Shown: positions 56,493 through 64,000 of the stretch, one piece after another
How positions within the stretch are numbered: the stretch's first letter is position 1
Layout of the letters: each line of letters begins with the position of its first letter
NCBI GenBank assembly: GCA_029449235.1
Contig: JANATG010000002.1
Location: 4,340,001 to 4,404,000 of the forward strand
Reading direction: 5' to 3'
Origin: Linnemannia schmuckeri
Lineage: Eukaryota; Mortierellomycota; Mortierellomycetes; Mortierellales; Mortierellaceae
Length of the DNA: 64,000 nucleotides
Notes under the pieces: generated by a model
Databases searched by the model: none
Told to the model about the DNA's origin: nothing
Seen by the model: only the letters and a program-made list of their open reading frames with translations
Made by a program: the position numbers and the translations under genes

Positions 56493-57389
56493 CTTTGGGA
56501 GGAGCAGGGAATTAAGACGAGAGAGATAGTAGGTAAGGAGGGAGAAAAGAGAAGAGAGAGGAGGAGGAAGAGGAGGAGATGGGGGAGATGGAGATGTGAA
56601 TCGATTAGAAAGTCAGTGGTCGTAAAGATGAGTCGTAAATAGCTTGTATCAGCAGAAAAAAAAAGAGAAAAATAACAAAAACCGCCATTATCTTTTATGT
56701 CTTTTCCTGCAGTGTTCGACTCGGTTTCCTCAGTCTCTTTCCCGGTAACGGCCAATTAGTAGAAAAAAAAAGCAAAACGACCCATCTCCGCTAAGAGTAC
56801 CACAAAGGAACAATTGCACAATGCGCAGAAAGAAAAAAAACAGCCTCTAATAGTTTTACAGTAACCTCTTTGAACACTTTCATTGTGTTCTCACCCTTAT
56901 CGTTAGTTGTTTGTTGATTGCATTTATGACACTCCGCCTGCCTAATGCAAGTGCCTCCTTCCCATTCTTGGTTTTGAAAAATCAGCTGGTTGGCTTAAAG
57001 CCTTTCCAATTACGGATCGCAAAAAGAAATAGATCCTACGAAAGTATGAGAGAAAGGGAAGGAAGTAAGGCGAATAAGGAGGCAAATTGTTGAGCGCGAA
57101 TGCCTATCTATTCGTGCAACCGATGCTGCATAACTCGTTATTGTTACGGCGATTTTTTTTTTCTCTTTGGAGGAGTCTCTGATGCATTAGTCCATTGCAG
57201 TCATACAATCATTCAGTGCGTTGCATTGCATTGCATAAGCTTCGGTGTCCTAATGATGCCCAAAAAATAGACAACGGATCACGCCGCCGAGTCATGATTG
57301 CTGCAAACGAGCGCAAAACATGGCTCTGATGGTTAACATGCATTTTTTATGTTTTGTATTTCAGATTCAAATTCAAATTAGCAATTGTT

Positions 57390-57434
<45 letters not shown>

Positions 57435-57532
57435 GGTACAGACTCTCATATCGGGATATCGTTCTTGTTTCGCTCTCATCGTCGCCTCCCTCCTTCCCCT
57501 CTTCCCTCTCTCCCTCTGATCCTCCAATTCCT
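56493..57532. other. Intergenic region, no supported gene
   Basis: A+G-rich leader of the second monooxygenase, then AT-rich sequence. It contains the GTT/TTG trinucleotide repeat at 57388-57436. No coding frame with family resemblance. Confidence 0.45.
57388..57436. repeat. TTG/GTT trinucleotide repeat, about 16 units
   Basis: An uninterrupted triplet microsatellite just downstream of the condensin stop codon, probably in or near its 3' UTR. Confidence 0.9.
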
Positions 57533-60500
57533 CTATTCAGAATCTTCCTCCTCCTCCTCCTCCTCGGACTCTGACTCGATAATGGGACGTGCCTTTATCG
57601 CAGCTGCCCGTCTGGATCGCCCAGTAGGTGGAGGTGGAGGCGTCGCCTCTGGTTCCTCGCTCGCATCTCGTACAGCCTTTTTCTTCGTCGCCTTAACTGC
57701 CGCCTTGGCTGCAGGTTTACGTGTCTGCGTCAATACCTCTTCCTCACTCTCTTCCTCTGACCTTACATCGTCATCGTCGTCGTCATCATCGCCCGTGTGG
57801 AAGACCTCCTCGTCCTCTTCACTTTCGTCCTCGTCGGACCACGACTTTCTCGACTTGCCCTTCTTTCGTGACGACGCCTTGTTGTTACGACCCCCAGAGG
57901 CCTTGGAAGCTGGAGCCTTGGCTTTGGCGGCTTTTGCAGCCTTTGCAGGCGGTTTGATTGCCTTGCGGGTAGAAACAGGCTCAACAGACGATTCCCGGTT
58001 GGCCTCCCTTCCACGTCTACGGACTGGTGGCTTGAGATTTTCCTCCTCGTCCTCCTCGTCCCCCTCTTCCCCTTCTTCCTCCTCCTTTCCCCCCAGATCG
58101 AAAGCTTTGCGAGTTTCACCCATGACTGTGTCACCATCCTCATCAACACGATCCTTGTTTGCTGCTTTTCCGCTTCGACCCTGTCCGCGTCGAGAGTTGG
58201 TCTGAGCATCCCGCACTGCCAGCTTCTCCATCCCATCCTCCATCTCTGCATCTTCATCCTCTTCGTCCTGATCACTCTCCTTCGCGTCCCTAGTCTTGGG
58301 GCGGCGGGGCTCCTCCTCCTCTTCCTCTTCCCCCTGGATCTCACCGTCTTCTTCTTCCTGGTCAGCTCCTCGTCTGGATCTGCGTGTCGTCCGCTTCTCC
58401 TCAGTAGTTTCCACTGCTGTTGGCATGGAGGCATTCCTGATCTTCAGCCCTACAAGAGTGCTAAGAGCCCTGCGGCCTCCCTTGCGCGAACCCTTCTTGA
58501 CAGCGTTGATCGCCTTGGCCTCCGTGTCCTGCACCTCGTCTCCCTTGGCCTTGTACTCCTGCAACTTGCTCTCAAACTCGTCAATGATAGGCTTGAGCTC
58601 AGGCTTGGGTGGTTTAATTTGGCGTCCCTGTTGTGCCCAATAAGGAATAAGGTAAACAAAGTGCCTTTTCATATACCTCATTAAAGTGTCAACTGAATAA
58701 TCCATAAATCATAATTATTTACCTTAGTGACAATGTCGGTGAGGCACTTGAAGACCTGTTCCTCATAGACCTTGTCTTGGTAGTTAGGAAATCCTTCCAG
58801 CAGCCTCTTGAAACTCTTCTCGGTCTTGAAAGGCAACATCGAGAGACAGAATGCGATATCGCGCCATCCACGAGGCTGGTCCGTGTTCTTGAATCGCTGG
58901 CACAACTTCTCGATCATCGAATCCATGTTCTTATCCTTAATCAGCTCAAACAAGAACTTCATGATCTTCCGGTAGGAATCCTCAGGAATCTGCGTGTTCG
59001 ACATGTGACTGATGATATCCGGCATGTTGTTGTACACCGCGTTGTCCTTGCTGGTTAGCTCTGTAAAGAACAGGCGTGCCAAGTCACTAATACGGTTGTC
59101 CCCGTCCGTTAGGCAGATCGCCATCTCTCCCAATTGACCCTTGACCTTGACCATTCCGTTCAGAATCAAGTGAGTCAGCACCATCAGTGTGTTCTTCTTG
59201 ACGGCCTTGTCCGAGTCCGAGAGGCGCTTGTAGAGGTAGTTGATGTTGGCATCGATGAGGTTGTTGAAGCAGACCGCCATGTCTCCGAGAGCGATGATGA
59301 TGTTGGAACGAATGGCGGGTTGCGTGGATTTTTCTAAGATAGTGAACAGAAGCTGGAGGTTGTGCTCGCAAAACTCGGCCGAAATGCACATCAGCTTGCA
59401 CAGCGCCAACGTCGCCGAGCTCTGCAGAGTATTGTCCTACAGATTGAAAGTACACACATATCCGCGTTAGTCCAGTTTCACCATCGCCACAAAGCATAGT
59501 GTTCCATGGCCACACAGCGCAACAACTGAATATAAGAAACTTACAGAGTAGAGAGTGTTATTGCCGCAGATGGTAATGATCAGAGGTCCAAAAACTTGAA
59601 GCAAACTACCATCGCCAAAGAGCAGCTCCCTCTCACGAATGTGTGCCATAGCATCGCCAAACTCGTCTTCAGTGGTTCCAACGACTTGATCCAGCTCATC
59701 GTCTGCGGCGTCCTTGTCCTTTTTGCCATCACTTCCTACTCCTGCCTTTCGTCGTTTGAATTCTTCCTCGATAACCTCCATGTGGACAATGTGCTTGATG
59801 GCAACGTGTCCAACAATGAAGATGAGCTGACTCAGTTGCCACGAATCGACCTTGAAAGCGTTCTCTGGATTAATCGTTGAGTCTTCAGGGAGAGGAGTGG
59901 TCGGGATATCGATTGACATAGCGTCCGGAGATTCGCTAGACTCCTGAAGGTTGAAAATAGATTTGCACCGCGTCTTGATAATGTCTCCACACAAAGAATC
60001 CGGATGTTCACCCAACAAGTAGATGGTATTAATCACCTGCTCCGCAACGGCAAACCTACAGAAAGAAGCAGCGCAGCGATATTATGTAAACAAGATATTG
60101 TTTTTACGCGGTGTTCCGTTAGGGAAAGACAGCAAAAACTCTGCAACAAGATTTCATATTTTCTTTTTCAGCTTACCAGTGCTTCGAGGTGGTGGGGGTG
60201 TCAATCAGGTTGCGGAGTCGGAGGAAAATAGGATGGTCCATTGGCAGGCGGACGGTATCTTGTGCAATCATACCCTTCTGCTTCTTCTTCTCGCCAGCGA
60301 TGCGCTGCAAAGCGATACAAGAGTAGCGGGCCAAGGCGAGGTCGGCCCTTCCGTGTTTGCCCAATCCAATCCTGAGAATAGTTTCAATCTTGTTGGCCAC
60401 AATGTCAGGCTTTGCCTTGGCAAGCATACCCAAAATGATGATGGCTCCTCGTCGCTGGGGGTTAGGGATATCCTTGTGATGGCTGTACACCTGCCAGAGT

Positions 60501-63380
60501 TTCTCGACGACTTCGTCCGAAATGGAAATGTGGTCGTCATTGTTGTTGTTGTTGGCGATCGAAGCGATCGAGTCCGCGACAATGACAGTGAGAAGCTGCT
60601 CCAGCGAGGTTAATTCCGCCAATGTGCTGCCATATGTCAAACTATCCATGGAGCGAAAATAGTATAGCGTTAGTATGCATACATCGTGCGTTAAACAATT
60701 TAGGTGTTTGATGAAGCAGTTGACGATAGTTCCTAAAGTTACCTGACAAGGTTCCTGGCAATGACAGCGGTGTTCTCCTTTGCTGTCAGTGACTCGTCGG
60801 GTGCGAGGTAAATCTGCCAGTAACACTCAACCAGACGAGTACGGACACCTTTAGCCTCGTCGTTGTTGTCCTTCATCCAGACAAGATGCACCATCTTGCG
60901 AATTCCCTCCTGTAAATGAAAACGACAACCAACCATAGATTAGTACTCGATTATTTAAAGCTGTAAACTGCAATTATCATTCTCAAAACACGCAAGGTGT
61001 ACTTACAGATGCAGAGCGCACTTTGTATCGGTGGATGGCAACGAAAAACTCCATGGCTTCAATGACTTCCTGCTTCATGGTCGAGGCCAACAGCTCGCAC
61101 ATCACTGGTACTCCACGGTGAATCAGATGAATGAAGCGAATGGCATCGGCATAGTAACGCTGCTGGAGAGTCTTGGTGATGTACTCCTTGGATGCCTGGA
61201 GCTCCAATAACTCCTCGTCTGTTGGGACCGTAATGTCCTCGGCATCATCCTCTGCTCCTGCGTCTGATTCAGCTCTGTCCACGTCCATATCGCCTTCCCC
61301 ACCAGCGGATGCTCGCAAAGCGGCTCGTCTCCTGGAAGGCCGCGTAACCATAGCTTTCAAATCGTCAGTGACCTCTGTGTAACGAATCTCCCATCCTTCC
61401 AAGTCCAGCTCTCCTCCATGCATAGAGTAAGGATGTTTTTCGATCAGGCGGATCAGGGTCTTGATTGCCTGCTTACGAGACCAGAAACTCTTGTCCGAAA
61501 GTCGTCCAATAACCAGCTCTGTCAAACGTTGGCGGCGCTTGGGGAACTTTGTGCGCAGATCGCACAGATTAGCGATAATCTGGAGTAGCTTTGTGCGTAC
61601 GTACGAGTTATTGTCCATGAATCGCTCCTCCAAAACATCAAAGAATCCATCGATCTGGTTCTTGACCTGGTCCGTCTGCTCGACCTCTGACAGGTAGGCA
61701 ATAAGATTTCCAATGATTTCCACAATTGCTTGGCGCATCATATAAGACTAATTAGACCGACACAAAAAAAAAAAAAACCTTCAGTTAGGTACCTTGGATC
61801 AAGTTTTTCTAATCATTAAAAACAACAACGCTCGCCATACCGTTGTAACATACCTCTCCATCCAAGTGTTGGATCAAAAGACCCATCTGTTTCAAGACCA
61901 GCTTGGGTGCAATCTCGGAAAGCTTCACCAAGAACTTTGAGTAGGCTCTTGGTGCACTGAGATCCTTGATAGATTCGTCGAACTCTTTTGAGGCAACGTC
62001 TCTCAAAATACTGTCAAGCAATTGTGGAAAATCATACTCGCTGCTCAACATTTCCAATAGTTCCGCCATTGGCTCTGGCGTGTGCTCCCAGTACTGAAGG
62101 TTCTGTAAAATAGTAGTCTTGGCGCCTGCGGAGGAAATTAGCATGAGGTACCTTGTTAATAATGGCAAAAATGATCCTTTTGAAATAGGGACCTGAGAGA
62201 ATGAACCTGTAAATGTGTTTCTTACCGAATTCGTGGTTATGGCGTTTGATGCAAAGACAGAGGACACGGTAGGCGCGCTTCTTGAGGGCCACGATTTTAA
62301 CATTCTCCTTATTCTCCAAGAGTTGGTATGCGGGTTTGTAGAACAAACTGACAAAGGTCTCCTTCTCGTGTGTCGCGGTCCAGATCTTGGAGAGGTGCAA
62401 ATCCAAAACACTGGTCATCAAGTCCATTGCTCTTTGCTTCTCTGCAATCCATGTTGTCACTCCTTCTTCTGCATCTGCGCCGCCCTTTGTCCGTGATCCC
62501 TTGGCGCGCTACGTGGCACACAAAAAATATGAGAGGCGCTCTCACGAATTAGAGACAAAAAATTATACAGCAGTGTATAGGCAAGTATTAGATGAAAGAG
62601 CATCTACAACAACGAAAAAGCCTTACAGTAACTTTTCCTACTGCCTTTTCTGATTGTACTGCTCGAGAAGTTGCCTTTTGTTCCGTCAAACTGATAATCC
62701 ACATAATCAGAAATCCGTATGTCTCCAGTGGTAACCTGTGTTCCAGATATTCATCTTGGTCATTTGCTTCGAGATCCTGTGCCGTTGAAACGATTTCCGA
62801 GTTGAATCCTAGAGTCATGAAAATACCAATAGCTGAGCGTGAGTGAAAATAGTCGCGGGAGGCCAGTTGGCCGAGAACGCCTCACTTCGGAACAACGAAA
62901 GGGCTGATTTATACCTGAGAGTACAATATCCCAGACTTTGGTTGCTGTGCTCTTTTTTAATGTGTTGAAGTGTCTAACACAATGAAAAAGAGAAATAAAC
63001 GCGAGTCAGCCTGTGGATTCGAGCAATAAACAAAGTATCTGAAAATGGTGGCGTCTCACAATGAGTGTGACACCTTACTTGATGAAACTTCTGATTTGGT
63101 CGAATGTGGTGCCGTCTATGATGCTGTATGATGAGTCTTGGATGTTGTCAACGATGCCTAATGGTAGCGAAAAAAATAACGTTAGCTACAAAGTGATTTC
63201 GACGCGATGGGAAGTTTCGGTAGATGATGACTGAAGTGTAATGTGAGCATGTTGTTTACCATTGAGAATTTGGTCGAGAGTCTTTGGGTTCTCTCCTTCG
63301 ATGGGGATTTCGTTTGCGATGTGGATCGAGTCTGTCTGGAGGTTATTGAGCTCCTCGTCCAGTGCGAAGGGTTCTGACAT
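57533..63380 (-). CDS. CND1: Condensin complex subunit 1 (Cnd1/CAP-D2/Ycs4)
   Basis: ATG is at 63378-63380. About 13 exons separated by short introns run down to TAG near 57533, encoding roughly 1,400 residues, the family size. Recognisable parts in order: N-terminal FALDEELNNLQTD; DQILNG and SYSIIDGTTFDQIRSFIK; HEAT-repeat helices such as RAYRVLCLCIKRHNHEFG, FVAIHRYKVRSA and GIRKMVHLVWMKD; then the conserved C-terminal Cnd1 block CKLMCISAEFCEHNLQLLFT, NIIIALGDMAVCFNNLIDAN, LYKRLSDSDKAVKKNTLMVL and DLARLFFTELTSKDNAVYNN. The last ~350 residues form a very acidic/basic disordered tail with poly-D/E runs. Condensin I compacts mitotic chromosomes; this HEAT subunit binds DNA and the kleisin. Exact exon limits were not all verified. 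Confidence 0.9.
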
Positions 63381-63938
63381 CCTTTGTTTGGCTGCGAGAG
63401 AAGGAAGAGCACCGTTGAGGAGGAGTGTCAAGAAGGTGTGAGGTGAAGGGAGAAGGTAGGACTCTGAACAAACAAAAGAAAAGGGACAGGCGGCCGAGTG
63501 AAAGACCTGTCCCCCTTCAAACACTCTCAAAGCGCGAGATTGGTGGCAACGTACATGTTGATTGTTACTGTACGTGGATTGGTCACGTTCTATTTGAACT
63601 TTCGAACCCCTTAACGCACTTGTTTTCATTTTCGCGCCACTACAAAAAGAAAAAAAATTTGCTGTTCGTGTTTTTGTTTTCTTTTTTCTTCATCCTTCCA
63701 CACTTTTCTCACTTCACCGTTCCCACCCTCCACTCTTCAGTCCAATACCCATCCCCAATCTCATTCACTCATATACCCTTTACCACGTTTGTATCATAAT
63801 GCCGTCGTTCAAATAAACACCCCATTTCCTTCGAGCTCCCATTCCTGTTTGTCTGTTTGCGTGTTTTGTTCCAATTGCTATCAATGTCTTTGTAGTCTCC
63901 ATTCTCCTCCCATCCAGTTCTCCTTCTCTTCAAAAGCT
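63381..63938. promoter_or_regulatory. Shared promoter region between CND1 and the right-edge gene
   Basis: A 558-bp divergent intergenic region. On its right side the plus strand is strongly pyrimidine-rich up to the ATG at 63939, as seen before other genes here. No specific binding site was identified. Confidence 0.35.
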
Positions 63939-64000
63939 ATGATGATCACAATAGAGTCAAGCACTGAATACCCGGCCGCCATCGTGCGACGTCGGATGGA
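63939..64000 (+). CDS. 5' end of a gene cut by the right window edge
   Basis: ATG-ATG start after a pyrimidine-rich leader, open to the window end, reading MMITIESSTEYPAAIVRRRM. Too short to identify. The leader type and divergent arrangement with CND1 support a real start. Confidence 0.4.
   Translation, partial: MMITIESSTEYPAAIVRRRM

Noticed and set aside
57354..58205. 283-codon plus-strand ORF starting in a poly-Val run
   Set aside because: Antisense to the acidic C-terminal tail of condensin subunit 1 and the GTT microsatellite.

Overview
The window is nuclear DNA of an early-diverging filamentous fungus, most likely a Mortierella-type member of Mortierellomycota/Mucoromycota. This rests on many short GT-AG introns (about 50-120 bp), N/Q/S/T-rich low-complexity protein tails, and the mix of families: an APSES/ankyrin cell-cycle factor, a PEN-2 gamma-secretase subunit, Elf1, condensin, and a degenerate LRR protein of a type I associate with Mortierella genomes. 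The assignment is from recognition, not from a search.

The window has two compartments. Bases 1 to about 14,000 are repeat-rich and full of broken genes. They hold a decayed gene with an in-frame stop (260-1237), an NmrA-like gene with two in-frame stops (1487-2419), four fragments of the 3' end of LSU (25S/28S) rRNA on the minus strand, a dead Tc1/mariner-type transposase with a polyglutamate tail (7797-9118), a shattered LRR gene (9671-11699), short tandem repeats, and one apparently intact gene for a membrane glycoprotein (4624-6264). Two nearly identical 0.54-kb rRNA-derived copies bracket about 9 kb of this region.

Bases about 15,000 to 64,000 are ordinary, gene-dense and mostly intact. 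In order: a three-finger C2H2 transcription factor; an Elf1 homologue with a long Q/N/G/Y tail; a solo gamma-butyrobetaine-hydroxylase N-terminal domain protein; PEN-2; an acidic protein tentatively like FNBP4; an R3HCC1L-like protein; a C9orf78/Tls1 protein; the ADP/ATP carrier; a coiled-coil/AT-hook protein that looks like little elongation complex subunit ICE1; an Mbp1-type APSES factor; a FAD monooxygenase with a 1.6-kb intron and an 11-nt microexon; a small uncertain gene beside a fold-back MITE; mitochondrial ribosomal protein mL57; a BTB-domain protein; a second FAD monooxygenase sharing intron positions with the first; condensin subunit 1; and the start of one more gene at the right edge.

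Several genes are nuclear transcription, RNA or chromosome proteins (Elf1, ICE1-like, Tls1, Mbp1-like, condensin), but they are not a functional cluster. Several lie in divergent pairs sharing 0.25-0.55-kb promoter regions. The most notable items are the rRNA-derived repeat family, the Elf1 with a prion-like tail, the probable fungal ICE1, the solo GBBH domain, the paralogous FAD monooxygenases, and the fold-back MITE. I recognised no tRNA gene and no CRISPR array.
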